From Alphaproteobacteria bacterium (GTDB lineage Bacteria; Pseudomonadota; Alphaproteobacteria; UBA2966; CAIVPW01): DNA of 54,595 bases. Shown in pieces: positions 1 through 8,666 of the stretch (positions are counted from its first letter, which is position 1; the number at the start of each line of letters is the position of its first letter). Location: the NCBI GenBank assembly GCA_016869235.1, contig VGER01000001.1, positions 1 through 54,595 of the forward strand, given 5' to 3'. The notes under the pieces are model-generated. The model did no database searches. It saw only the letters and a program-made list of their open reading frames with translations, and was not told where the DNA came from. The position numbers were made by a program, and so were the translations under genes.

Positions 1-240
1 GCCCACATCGAGGGCCTCGGGGCTCACGCCCACATCCCCACGCACAGGACCCGCAAGGTCCAGCGCACCGTCGACAAGGCCATCTACCGTCAACGCAACC
101 TCGTCGAGCGCTTCTTCAACAAGCTCAAGCACTTCCGTGGCATCGCCACCCGCTACCACAAGCTCGCCCGCAACTTCCTGGCAGCCCTGGCTCTGGCCGC
201 CACCCGCCTCTGGCTCAGGCATTATGAGTCCACGACCTAG
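1..240 (+). mobile_element. IS5-family transposase, C-terminal fragment (cut by window edge)
   Basis: The open frame enters from the left edge and ends at a TAG at 238-240, giving 79 residues. The segment reading NLVERFFNKLKHFRGIATRY followed by KLARNFLAALALA is the conserved C-terminal block of DDE transposases of the IS5 family, with the catalytic Glu in the VERFF motif. The rest of the element lies outside the window, so it is unknown whether it is intact. I could not define a terminal inverted repeat in the roughly 60 bases between this stop and the end of purD. Confidence 0.85.
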
Positions 241-303
241 CTGCGTCGCGGGAATGGCGCGCTTCACCGAGAACTCACCGCTCGCCCGCCGATATGTCGC
301 CGC

Positions 304-1587
304 CTATGGCGCGCCGCGGCGAGTGCCCAGCGCTCGCCATCCAATGTCTCTTCGGCAGAATCCCTCCGGCCAACGAATGCGATCCACCGCCGCGTATGCC
401 TTGGCCTGGGCGTCGGCGACGTCCTTGCCCAGGGCGGTGACTCCCAACACGCGTCCGCCATTGGCTTTCCATACGCCTTCCTGCTTCGTGGTGCCGGCAT
501 GAAAGATCGTCACATCGGGTGACTTGGCGGCTTCGTCCAGTCCCTCGATCACCGAGCCTTTGGCATAGCTGCCGGGGTAGCCCTTGGTGGCCATCACCAC
601 GCACAACGATGCCTGGTCGTGCCAGCGCGCGTTGACCTTGTGCAGCACGCCCTCGCGCGCCGCCATCAGCAGCGTCAGCAGGTCGGACTTGAGCCGCGGG
701 ATCAGCACTTGCGCCTCGGGATCGCCGAAGCGCGCGTTGTATTCGATGAGCTTCGGCGCGCCGTTGACGATCATCAGGCCGGCGTAGAGCACGCCGACGT
801 ACTTGCGGTCCTCTGCGACCATGGCGCGCGCCGTCGGCTGGACGATCTCTGCCAAGATGCGCTTCTCCAACTCCGGCGTGAGGAGCGGCGGCGGCGAGTA
901 GGCGCCCATGCCGCCGGTGTTGGGTCCGACGTCGCCGTCGCCGACCTTCTTGTGGTCCTGCGCGGCGGCGAGCGGCAGCACCTGCTCGCCGTGCACGAGG
1001 GCGAAGTAGGAGAGCTCCTCGCCGGTGAGGAACTCCTCCAGCACCACCTCCTTGCCGGCGGCGCCGAGCGAGCCGTCCAGCATCTCGCCGCACACGCGCA
1101 AGGCCTCCTCACGCGTGGTGGCGATGTGCACTCCCTTGCCCAGCGCCAGGCCGTCGGCCTTGACGACCAGCGGCAGCGTCGCGCGGGCGATGTGCTTCCT
1201 CGCTTGCTCGATGTCGCGCACGCGCACGAAGGTCGCGGTCGGGATGCCATGGCGCGCGCACAGCTCTTTGGTGAAGGCCTTGGAGCCCTCCAGGACGGCG
1301 GCGCGGGCGGAGGGGCCGAACGCGTGGATGCCCGCTTCCTCCAGGCGATCGACGAGCCCGTCCACCAGCGGGTTGTCCGGTCCGACGACCACGAAGCCGA
1401 TCTTCTTCTCGCGGCAGAAGGCAATCAGCCCGACGGTGTCGTCCACCGCGATCGGCACGCAGGCGGCATCCTGCGCAATGCCGGCGTTGCCCGGCGCGCA
1501 ATAGAGCGAGTCCACCAGGGGCGATGCTGCCAAGCCCCAGCACAGGGCGTGTTCGCGGCCGCCGCCGCCGACGACGAGGACGTTCAT
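304..1587 (-). CDS. purD: Phosphoribosylamine--glycine ligase (GARS)
   Basis: Makes glycinamide ribonucleotide from phosphoribosylamine, glycine and ATP in purine synthesis. The 427-residue length is normal. The ATG at 1585-1587 begins MNVLVVGGGGREHAL, the family N-terminus, so the much longer open frame reaching to 2037 is over-extended. The GARS N domain is followed by an ATP-grasp domain (about residues 100-295, with GPNTGGMGAYSPPP) and a C domain ending RRDIGWRAL. It is divergent from xseA with only 51 bases between starts and lies just downstream of a transposase fragment that has not interrupted it. Confidence 0.96.
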   Translation of the reverse strand: MNVLVVGGGGREHALCWGLAASPLVDSLYCAPGNAGIAQDAACVPIAVDDTVGLIAFCREKKIGFVVVGPDNPLVDGLVDRLEEAGIHAFGPSARAAVLEGSKAFTKELCARHGIPTATFVRVRDIEQARKHIARATLPLVVKADGLALGKGVHIATTREEALRVCGEMLDGSLGAAGKEVVLEEFLTGEELSYFALVHGEQVLPLAAAQDHKKVGDGDVGPNTGGMGAYSPPPLLTPELEKRILAEIVQPTARAMVAEDRKYVGVLYAGLMIVNGAPKLIEYNARFGDPEAQVLIPRLKSDLLTLLMAAREGVLHKVNARWHDQASLCVVMATKGYPGSYAKGSVIEGLDEAAKSPDVTIFHAGTTKQEGVWKANGGRVLGVTALGKDVADAQAKAYAAVDRIRWPEGFCRRDIGWRALGTRRGAP

Positions 1588-1638
1588 TGTGATGGGCGAG
1601 ATTGGTGGTGCGGTTCGCCGTCTTGTAACATAGGGGCA

Positions 1639-3132
1639 GTGGCACAAGCAGCCGATAGGGCCGGGCCAAATGTCCCGCTGCCCCTCGATGGCGAGGGCGC
1701 GCGGCCGGCATCCGGCATCCCCGAGTACACGGTCGCCGAGCTTTCGATGGCGCTGCAGCGCACCGTCGAGGGCGTGTTCGGCCGCTTGCGCGTGCGCGGC
1801 GAGGTCACCAACCTCAAGCGCCCGTCGTCGGGGCACTGGTACTTCGACATCAAGGACACCGACAGCATCATCACGGCGGTGTGCTGGCGCTCGACCGCCA
1901 TCCGCCTGCGCACCAACCTCGAGGACGGCCAGGAGGTGATCGTAACCGGGCGGCTGACGACCTACCCCGGGCGGTCGCAGTACCAGATCGTCGTCGACCA
2001 GGCCGAGCTCGCCGGCGCCGGCGCGCTGCTCAAGCAACTCGATGCGCGGCGCAAGAAACTGGCCGCCGAGGGCCTGTTCGATCGCGCGCGCAAGCGCAAG
2101 CTCCCGTCGCTGCCGTCCGTCATCGGCGTCGTGACGTCGCCAACCGGCGCCGTCTTCCGCGACATCCTACACCGCCTGCGCGACCGCTTCCCGCGCCGCG
2201 TGCTGTTGTGGCCGGTGTCGGTGCAGGGCGCCGACGCGGCGCCAGACATCGCCGCGGCCATCCACGGTTTCAGTCGGATCGACGCCGCCGGCGCGGTGCC
2301 GCGGCCCGACGTGCTCATCGTCGCGCGCGGCGGCGGCAGCGTCGAGGACCTGTGGGCGTTCAACGAAGAGATCGTCGTGCGCGCCATCGCCGCGTCGCAG
2401 ATCCCGGTCATCAGCGCCGTCGGTCACGAGACCGACACGACCCTCTCCGACTTCGCCGCCGACGTGTGCGCGCCGACGCCGACCGCCGCGGCCGAGCTCG
2501 CCGTGCCGGTGCGTGCCGAGCTCATCGCGGCGACGCGTTCCTTGTCGGCGCGCCTGTTCGGCGCGGCGACGCGCGCGCTCGACCGCCGCCGCGAACGACT
2601 CAGGGGTCTGGCACGCGGCCTGCGCGGCCCGCGCGAGCTGCTCGAGGTCGCATCCCAGCGCGTCGACCACGCCGGCATGCGGCTCGGGCGCGCCCAGACG
2701 GCGCTGCTTGGAGATCACGGCCAGCGGCTTGCCGGTGCCGCCCGCACGCTCAGGCCACGCATCCTGCGCCGCGGCCTCGATGACGGCAGCCGCCGCCTGA
2801 CCCAGGCCGGCGCCACGCTGCAACGCGAGGCGCGCCGCCGTCTCAAGGAACGCGCCCGCGAGCTCGAAGCGCTCGCGACCCTTCTGGACAGCGTGAGCCA
2901 CAAGAGCGTGCTCCAGCGCGGCTATGCCGTGGTCCGCGACGCCCAGCAGCGGCCGGTGACCACGGCGGAAGGCATCGCCCCCGGCATGCCACTGGACATC
3001 GAGCTAAAAGACGGTCACATCGACGTGGTGACCGGCTCGGTCAAGCCGTCGCCGCAGGGGTCGTCCTCGGGGCCGTCCAGGAAGGCCACGCCCAAGCGCA
3101 ACGGCAGCTCGGATCAGGGAACCCTCCTATGA
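1639..3132 (+). CDS. xseA: Exodeoxyribonuclease VII large subunit
   Basis: Large subunit of the nuclease that degrades single-stranded DNA to oligonucleotides. The 497-residue protein has an N-terminal OB-fold (IPEYTVAELSMALQRTVEG to about residue 125) and the catalytic domain with SLPSVIGVVTSPTGAVFRDI, VARGGGSVEDLWAFNEE and ISAVGHETDTTLSDFAAD. The chosen start is a GTG at 1639 preceded very closely by AGGGG, so the start is approximate. The frame is open far upstream only because it is antisense to purD. The stop overlaps the next start as ATGA. The small subunit xseB is not here. Confidence 0.95.
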   Translation: MAQAADRAGPNVPLPLDGEGARPASGIPEYTVAELSMALQRTVEGVFGRLRVRGEVTNLKRPSSGHWYFDIKDTDSIITAVCWRSTAIRLRTNLEDGQEVIVTGRLTTYPGRSQYQIVVDQAELAGAGALLKQLDARRKKLAAEGLFDRARKRKLPSLPSVIGVVTSPTGAVFRDILHRLRDRFPRRVLLWPVSVQGADAAPDIAAAIHGFSRIDAAGAVPRPDVLIVARGGGSVEDLWAFNEEIVVRAIAASQIPVISAVGHETDTTLSDFAADVCAPTPTAAAELAVPVRAELIAATRSLSARLFGAATRALDRRRERLRGLARGLRGPRELLEVASQRVDHAGMRLGRAQTALLGDHGQRLAGAARTLRPRILRRGLDDGSRRLTQAGATLQREARRRLKERARELEALATLLDSVSHKSVLQRGYAVVRDAQQRPVTTAEGIAPGMPLDIELKDGHIDVVTGSVKPSPQGSSSGPSRKATPKRNGSSDQGTLL

Positions 3133-3353
3133 AAGACACTGTCGAGCCGCGTCCCGAAGGCCCGGAAGCCAAGCTCCTCTATGGGCCCGGCGGCTACCAG
3201 ATGCTGAAGCCCGGCACCTACGTGGTGTGCTCGGTGACGGGGCGTCCCATCCCGCTCGAGCAGTTGCGCTATTGGAACGTCGACAAGCAGGAGGCGTACT
3301 TCGACGCCGCTGCCGCGTTCCGCCGCCACTCGGAAACCCAAGCCAAGAAGTGA
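3129..3353 (+). CDS. DUF2093 small protein
   Basis: A 74-residue protein containing LLYGPGGYQMLKPGTYVVCSV followed by TGRPIPLEQLRYWNVDKQE, which matches the DUF2093 family of alphaproteobacteria. The function is unknown. It overlaps the xseA stop by ATGA and its own stop overlaps the next start as GTGA, so it is translationally coupled in a three-gene operon. It has no signal peptide and no membrane segment. Confidence 0.88.
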   Translation: MKDTVEPRPEGPEAKLLYGPGGYQMLKPGTYVVCSVTGRPIPLEQLRYWNVDKQEAYFDAAAAFRRHSETQAKK

Positions 3354-4174
3354 TCCGCGCAGCGGCAACGCTGCTCGTCGCGCTCCTGTGCGCGAGCGCG
3401 GCGCTGGCGCGCGACATCGCCTTCACCGGCGCGCTCATGCAGGGCGGGCTGGTGGTAGCCCGCGCCGAAGGCGCGCGCGCCGCGCAGCTCGACAATCGGA
3501 CTCTGGCCGTCGCCCCGGACGGCACCTTCGTGTTTGGCCTGGCGCCCGATGCCAAGGCCGAAGCGCTCCTCGTCGTGCGCTACGCCGACGGTACCGAGGA
3601 AGCACGCACGCTGCAGGTCGCGCGGCAGACCTGGAAGGTCGAGCGCATCGACGGGCTACCGCCCGCCATGGTCAACCCACCGCCGGCGGTGCAGGCGCGC
3701 ATCTCGCGCGAGGCGACGCTGATCGCCAACGCCCGCAGGAAGAGCGCCACGGAGCCATGGTTCGCCGCTGGCTTCGGCTGGCCGGTGGTCGGACGCATCA
3801 GCGGCGTGTTCGGCTCGCGCCGCGTGCTCAACGGCCAGGAGATGGCGCCACACTGGGGCGTCGACATCGCCATGCCGACCGGAACGCCGGTGCTGGCGCC
3901 GGCGCCGGGCGTGGTCACGCTTGCCGAGCCCGACCTCTACTACACCGGCGGCACCATCATCCTCGACCACGGTTTCGGCGTGATGTCGACCTACTCCCAC
4001 TTGTCCAAGGTGTCGGTGCAGGTCGGCCAGGTGCTGAAGGCCGGCGATACGCTCGGGGCGGTCGGCGCCACCGGGCGCGTCACCGGACCGCACCTGCACT
4101 GGAACATCCACTGGTTCGACGTGCGCATCGACCCGGCGCTGGTCGCGCCGCCCATGCTGCGCGCCGGCGGCTAG
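3350..4174 (+). CDS. Secreted M23 family metallopeptidase (LytM domain)
   Basis: A periplasmic peptidoglycan hydrolase or hydrolase-like regulator of 274 residues. A signal peptide (IRAAATLLVALLCASAALA) is followed by a beta-rich N region and a C-terminal LytM domain from about residue 140. The Zn-binding motifs are HWGVD and HLHW, with GVFGSRRVLNGQEMAPHWG, so the catalytic site looks intact. The GTG start at 3350 overlaps the DUF2093 stop; longer upstream frames would delete the signal peptide context. The substrate cross-link cannot be judged from sequence. Confidence 0.9.
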   Translation: MIRAAATLLVALLCASAALARDIAFTGALMQGGLVVARAEGARAAQLDNRTLAVAPDGTFVFGLAPDAKAEALLVVRYADGTEEARTLQVARQTWKVERIDGLPPAMVNPPPAVQARISREATLIANARRKSATEPWFAAGFGWPVVGRISGVFGSRRVLNGQEMAPHWGVDIAMPTGTPVLAPAPGVVTLAEPDLYYTGGTIILDHGFGVMSTYSHLSKVSVQVGQVLKAGDTLGAVGATGRVTGPHLHWNIHWFDVRIDPALVAPPMLRAGG

Positions 4175-4202
4175 GTCGAGCGCCCGTCGCGCGGCGCGCC
4201 CG

Positions 4203-5111
4203 CTAGTCGCCCCAGCGGTTATGCAGCCAGAGCCACTGCTCCGGCCGCGCGCGGATCCACTCCTCCATCAACGCGTTGACGCGTTGCATCGTTTCCGCGA
4301 CGTCGGCGGCGCGATCGCCGGTGCGCGCCGGCTGCAGCGGCGGATAGAACGTGATGCGGAAGCGGACACCGCCCAGGCGTTCGCATCGCGCCGGTACGAT
4401 CGGCACGTCGTCACGCACCGCGAACTGGGCGATGGCCGGCGCCGTCATCGCCGGGCGGCCGAAGAACGGCACCGCGATGCCGTCATTCATCTTCTGGTCG
4501 ACCAGCATGGCGAAGTGGCGGCCCTCGCGCAGGCCTTCGATCATGGTCTTCGCCGCCGCGCGTCCCTTGTTGGTGAAGGCGCCCATCGGCGTGCGCCAGT
4601 AGGCCATCACCCGGTTCAGCGCCTGGTTGTTGATCTCGCGGTAGATGATCTCGATGTCCACGCCACGCTGGCGCACCGCCACGGGCGGCAGGTCCCATTG
4701 GCCGACGTGCCCGGCGAAGAAGATGGCGCCGCGACCGCCCACCTTGATCGCGTCGAGATGCTCGGCGCCGACGACCTTGACCGGGCCGCCGGGCGCGTAG
4801 CAGTCGATGGCGCGCAGGTGGGCGCTTTCCAGCGCCAGGCGGCCGAGGTGGTCCCACATGGCGCGCACCGTGGCACGCACCTCCTGCGGCGGCATCTCGG
4901 GGAAGGCGCGCGCGAGGTTGCGCACGGCGGTGCGCGAGCGCGGGACATACGGCCCCACCGCGCGGCCGATGGCGCCGCCGATGCCCGACGCGACTGAGAG
5001 CGGCAGGCGGGCACACAGCCAGAGGAGCGCTGCCGCGGCGCCCGCCTCGGCGTAGTCGAGGATCGCGGCGCGGGCGCGATATTTGCGGCCGCTGGAGGCG
5101 GCCTCGCTCAT
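4203..5111 (-). CDS. lpxL: Lysophospholipid/lauroyl acyltransferase, LpxL/HtrB family
   Basis: An inner-membrane late acyltransferase of lipid A synthesis, 302 residues. A hydrophobic N-terminal segment (AGAAAALLWLCARLPL) precedes the catalytic HX4D motif in FFAGHVGQWDLPP and the conserved stretches DQKMNDGIAVPFFGRPAMT and PEQWLWLHNRWGD. The start overlaps the lpxK stop as ATGA, making it the last gene of the msbA-DUF374-lpxK-lpxL operon. Which acyl position is modified cannot be told; LpxM-type activity is equally possible. Confidence 0.88.
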   Translation of the reverse strand: MSEAASSGRKYRARAAILDYAEAGAAAALLWLCARLPLSVASGIGGAIGRAVGPYVPRSRTAVRNLARAFPEMPPQEVRATVRAMWDHLGRLALESAHLRAIDCYAPGGPVKVVGAEHLDAIKVGGRGAIFFAGHVGQWDLPPVAVRQRGVDIEIIYREINNQALNRVMAYWRTPMGAFTNKGRAAAKTMIEGLREGRHFAMLVDQKMNDGIAVPFFGRPAMTAPAIAQFAVRDDVPIVPARCERLGGVRFRITFYPPLQPARTGDRAADVAETMQRVNALMEEWIRARPEQWLWLHNRWGD

Positions 5112-6076
5112 TGGTGCAGCGCCGGCGCCAGCACGCGGTCCAGCGCCTCCTCGTCGTCGAACGCGAGCGCGACCTCGAGGAACTCGATGCCGGCGCGATC
5201 CTCGATGCGGGCCAAGTCCTTGGCGGTCGTCACCAGGCGAGCCCCGGCGGCCGCCGCCTCGGCGCGCAGGCGGGCGAGTTCGACCGGCCGGTACGGGTGG
5301 TGGTCGGCAACAGCCCGCGACGACACGACGTTGCAGCCGAGCGCGGCCAGGGTCGCGAAGAACTTCGACGGCCGTCCCATGCCGGCAAAGGCGAGCACCC
5401 GCGCGCCCGCCAGCCGCCGGCGCGACTCCTCGGTGGCTTCCAGGCGCGCGCGCAGGATGGGGCCCTTGGCGCCCGGCAGCGCGCAGTCGCCGCCGATGAC
5501 GACGATCGCGTTGGCGCGCTCCAATCCGAAGGCCGCGCTCTCGCGCAGCGGTCCCGCGGGGAGGGTGCGCCCATTGCCGAAGCCGTAGGCGGCGTCCACC
5601 ACCACGAACGACACGTCCTTGGCGATGCCGGGATTCTGGAAGCCGTCGTCGAGCACCACCACACTGGCGCCGGCCGCCGCGGCGCGGTCAGCGCCGGCAA
5701 GGCGGTCGCGCGCCACCCAGGTCGGTGCCGCCGCCGCCAATAGCAGGGCCTCGTCACCGACGGTGGCGGCGCCGTGGTGCAGCGGATCGACCCGCAACGG
5801 TCCTGCCGCCGTGCCGCCGTGGCCGCGCGTGAGGAAGTGCGGGAGCGCACCGCGCCCGCGCAGCCGTGCGGCGATCGCCAGCGCCGCCGGCGTCTTGCCG
5901 GCGCCGCCGGCGACCAGATTGCCAATGCACACCACCGGCACGGGCGCCTTGCGCGGCGTCGTCACCGCCCAGCGCAGCCGGTGCGCCGCGGCGTACGCCC
6001 AGGCGGCCGGGGCGAGGGCGGTCGCCGCCAGCGAAAAGCGGTTGGCAGGCGGACCCCAGAAGGAGGGCGCGCGCAC
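5108..6076 (-). CDS. lpxK: Tetraacyldisaccharide 4'-kinase
   Basis: Phosphorylates the 4' position of the lipid A disaccharide precursor at the inner membrane, 322 residues. It starts at GTG 6076 (MRAPSFWGPP, typical of the family), has an N-terminal hydrophobic stretch, a Walker-A type loop GNLVAGGAGKTP, then FLTRGHGG, VGDEALLLA and VVLDDGFQNP. It lies 2 bases after the DUF374 stop and overlaps lpxL. In many alphaproteobacteria the Kdo transferase gene sits between DUF374 and lpxK; it is absent here. Confidence 0.94.
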   Translation of the reverse strand: MRAPSFWGPPANRFSLAATALAPAAWAYAAAHRLRWAVTTPRKAPVPVVCIGNLVAGGAGKTPAALAIAARLRGRGALPHFLTRGHGGTAAGPLRVDPLHHGAATVGDEALLLAAAAPTWVARDRLAGADRAAAAGASVVVLDDGFQNPGIAKDVSFVVVDAAYGFGNGRTLPAGPLRESAAFGLERANAIVVIGGDCALPGAKGPILRARLEATEESRRRLAGARVLAFAGMGRPSKFFATLAALGCNVVSSRAVADHHPYRPVELARLRAEAAAAGARLVTTAKDLARIEDRAGIEFLEVALAFDDEEALDRVLAPALHQ

Positions 6077-6078
6077 GG

Positions 6079-6810
6079 CTACTGCGCCGCCTGCGCCGTG
6101 GGCGCGCCGCGCGCCTCCGGCTCGACGGTCGGTTGCCCGGTGAGCCGGTCGGCGGTGTTGGTGACGAAGGTGATGGCGGCCTCGATCTGCGCCTGCGCGG
6201 CGGCGCACGCGTCGCGGTCCGCGTCGCGCGGAATGACGATCGGCTCGCCCCACACGAACACGCCGCGCGAAAACGGCAGCGGCAGCAGGAAGCGGTCCCA
6301 CGAGTTGAGGAGCTTGCGCCGCGAGGTGCCGACCGCCATCGGCACGATCGGCACGCCGGCGAGGCGTGCCGCCGACACGATCCCGTCGCTGGCGACCCGC
6401 ATGCGCGGTCCGCGCGGACCGTCCGGGCTGATGGCGACATAGGCGCCGCTCTTCAGCAGGCGCACCATCTCGCGCAGGGCGCGCGCACCTTCGCCCTCCT
6501 TGGTGGAGCCGCGCACGGTGCCGATGCCGAAGCGCTCGAGCGTGCGGGTGATGAGCTCGCCGTCGCGGTGGCGCGAGATCAGCACGTGCATCGGAAAGCG
6601 CTTGTCCCAGGCAAAGCACGGCATCAGCAGGCGCCCATGCCAGAAGCCGAGGATGAACGGCTGCTTGCGGTCCCAGTAGCCCTGCGGGATGTCGCCGTTG
6701 CGCACCTCCCAGCGCGACGTCGCATAGGCGAAGCGCATGTAGAGGGCGGTGAGGCGCACCAGCGCGCCGCGCACCGCTTCGAGGTCGAGCAGCTTTTTCG
6801 TCACGCTCAT
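6079..6810 (-). CDS. DUF374 lysophospholipid acyltransferase-like protein
   Basis: A 243-residue protein of the DUF374 family related to PlsC-type acyltransferases. FILGFWHGRLLMPC carries the likely active His, with HRDGELITRTLERFG and ISPDGPRGPRMR downstream. It is found with lipid A and LPS core genes in alphaproteobacteria; the exact substrate is not known to me. The ATG at 6808-6810 overlaps the msbA stop by ATGA, so it is coupled to the transporter. It has an extended Ala/Pro-rich tail after about residue 225. Confidence 0.87.
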   Translation of the reverse strand: MSVTKKLLDLEAVRGALVRLTALYMRFAYATSRWEVRNGDIPQGYWDRKQPFILGFWHGRLLMPCFAWDKRFPMHVLISRHRDGELITRTLERFGIGTVRGSTKEGEGARALREMVRLLKSGAYVAISPDGPRGPRMRVASDGIVSAARLAGVPIVPMAVGTSRRKLLNSWDRFLLPLPFSRGVFVWGEPIVIPRDADRDACAAAQAQIEAAITFVTNTADRLTGQPTVEPEARGAPTAQAAQ

Positions 6811-8615
6811 GCGCGCGCGGCGACGGCTCCGCTGTCGGCTGCACCGTTGTCGCCATCGCGATCCTGCGCGGCATAGAGGCGCGCATACAGGCCGCCGCGC
6901 ACGAGCAGCTCGGCGTGCGTGCCGGACTCGACGATGCGGCCCTCGGCGAGCACGTGGATGACGTCGGCATCCGCCACCGTGCTGAGGCGATGGGCGACGA
7001 CGATGGTGGTGCGGTTGCGCGACAGGTGCGACAGGGCGAACTGCACCTGGCGCTCCGACTCCGCGTCGAGCGCCGAGGTCGCCTCGTCGAGCAGCAGGAT
7101 CGGCGCGTCCTTGAGCACGGCGCGGGCGATGGCGATGCGTTGGCGCTGGCCGCCCGAAAGCAGCACGCCGGACTCGCCGACGATGGTGTCGTAGCCCTGC
7201 GGCAGCGCCGCGATGAAATCGTGCGCGGCGGCCACCTTGGCGCAGGCGACGATGTCGTCCTCGGTCGCGGCGGCGCGTCCGTAAGCAATGTTGGCGCGCA
7301 CCGAATCGTTGAACAGGCTGGCCTCCTGGCTCATTAGGGCGATGGACTGGCGCAGGCTGGCGAGCGTCACCTCGCGCACGTCGGCACTGTCGATGCGGAT
7401 GGCGCCCGCGTTCGCCTCGTAGAAGCGCGGGATGAGGTTGACGAGCGTGGACTTGCCGGCGCCCGACGGCCCGACGATGGCGACGCGCCGCCCCGGCTCT
7501 GCGACGAACGATACCGAGTCGAGCGCCGCGCGTCCGTCCGCATAGCGGAACGTCACGTTCTCGAAGCGCACCTCGCCGCGCCGCACCGCGAGCGGCCGTG
7601 CGCCGGGTGCGTCGACGATGGCCGGCTCGACGTCGAGGAGGGCGAAGATGCGTTGGGCTGCGGCGAGCCCCTCCTGCAGGGCGGAGTTGAGGCTGGCGAG
7701 GCTCTTCATCGGCTGGTAGGCCAGCAGCAGCGCGGTGATGAACGAGAGGAACGTGCCCGGCGTGGTCTCGCCGGCGATGACCTGGCTGCCGCCGTAGACG
7801 ATGGCGAGCGCCACGGCGACGCCGCCGAGCGCCTCCATGAACGGCGTCGAGGCGGCGCGGTTGCGCACCATCTCGTTCCACGACGCGAGCCGCGCGCGGA
7901 TGGCGCGCGTGGCGCGGGCGATCTCATACTCCTCGTTGAGGTTGGCCTTGACGTGACGCGCGCCCTGTAGCGTCTCGGACACCACCGCGGCAAAGTGTCC
8001 GGTGCGCTCCTGCATGTCGCGGGAGGCGCGGCGCATGCGCTGGCCGAGCAGGCGGATCGGCACCAGCGCCACCGGGAACACCACGAACGCGATCAGCGCC
8101 AGCTGCCAGTTCTGCCAGAACATCACGCCGACGAGAATGACCACCTTCATGACGTCCATCGCCATGCCGGTGATGGCGCGCGCCACGGCGTTGCGCAGAA
8201 GATCCGCATCCTGCAGGAAGCTCGACACCAGCCGTCCCGACGTGGTGCGATGCAGGTATTCGAGGTCGGCGCGCATCAGGTGGGCGAACATCCCCGCCTG
8301 CACTTCGGCGACGATGCGCTGGCCGGTGACGCCCATCAGAGTCGCCTGCCCATACGAGGCGAGGCCCGAGACGATCGCCACCGTCACCACGGCGAGCGGC
8401 ACGACGAAGAGCATCGTGCGGTCCTTGTTCAGGAATACCTCGTCGAGCATCGGCTGCATCAGGTAGGCGTTGATGCCCGAAGCCGCGGCGACCAGAGCCA
8501 TGCACAGGGCCGCCAGCACCAGCTTGCCCCAGTGCTTGCGCACGTGCTCGCGCACCAGGCGGCGCACGAGCGCGAGCGACGAAGCGTCGGCTATGGGGTG
8601 GGTGCGGCTGGTCAT
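6807..8615 (-). CDS. msbA: Lipid A export ABC transporter, MsbA-like (fused permease/ATPase)
   Basis: A half-size ABC exporter, 602 residues from the ATG at 8615 (a GTG at 8639 is also in frame). The N-terminal half has about six membrane segments; the ATPase half has Walker A GPSGAGKST, signature LSGGQRQRIAIARA, Walker B ILLLDEATSALD and the H-loop VVAHRLSTV. It heads an overlapping operon with DUF374, lpxK and lpxL, which supports lipid A core flipping rather than drug export, although homology alone would not separate these. Confidence 0.88.
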   Translation of the reverse strand: MTSRTHPIADASSLALVRRLVREHVRKHWGKLVLAALCMALVAAASGINAYLMQPMLDEVFLNKDRTMLFVVPLAVVTVAIVSGLASYGQATLMGVTGQRIVAEVQAGMFAHLMRADLEYLHRTTSGRLVSSFLQDADLLRNAVARAITGMAMDVMKVVILVGVMFWQNWQLALIAFVVFPVALVPIRLLGQRMRRASRDMQERTGHFAAVVSETLQGARHVKANLNEEYEIARATRAIRARLASWNEMVRNRAASTPFMEALGGVAVALAIVYGGSQVIAGETTPGTFLSFITALLLAYQPMKSLASLNSALQEGLAAAQRIFALLDVEPAIVDAPGARPLAVRRGEVRFENVTFRYADGRAALDSVSFVAEPGRRVAIVGPSGAGKSTLVNLIPRFYEANAGAIRIDSADVREVTLASLRQSIALMSQEASLFNDSVRANIAYGRAAATEDDIVACAKVAAAHDFIAALPQGYDTIVGESGVLLSGGQRQRIAIARAVLKDAPILLLDEATSALDAESERQVQFALSHLSRNRTTIVVAHRLSTVADADVIHVLAEGRIVESGTHAELLVRGGLYARLYAAQDRDGDNGAADSGAVAARA

Positions 8616-8666
8616 CAAATGGGACGGGAATCCTAGCACGCCCGGCCATGCCAGGCAGGCCCGGCG

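Noticed and set aside
1588..1638. Divergent purD/xseA promoters
   Set aside because: Candidate -10/-35 pairs (for example TAACAT near 1626) are weak and one would put the transcript start at the start codon; not supportable.
1588..2037. Upstream extension of purD by 150 codons
   Set aside because: It runs antisense into xseA; the family N-terminus begins exactly at the ATG at 1585-1587.
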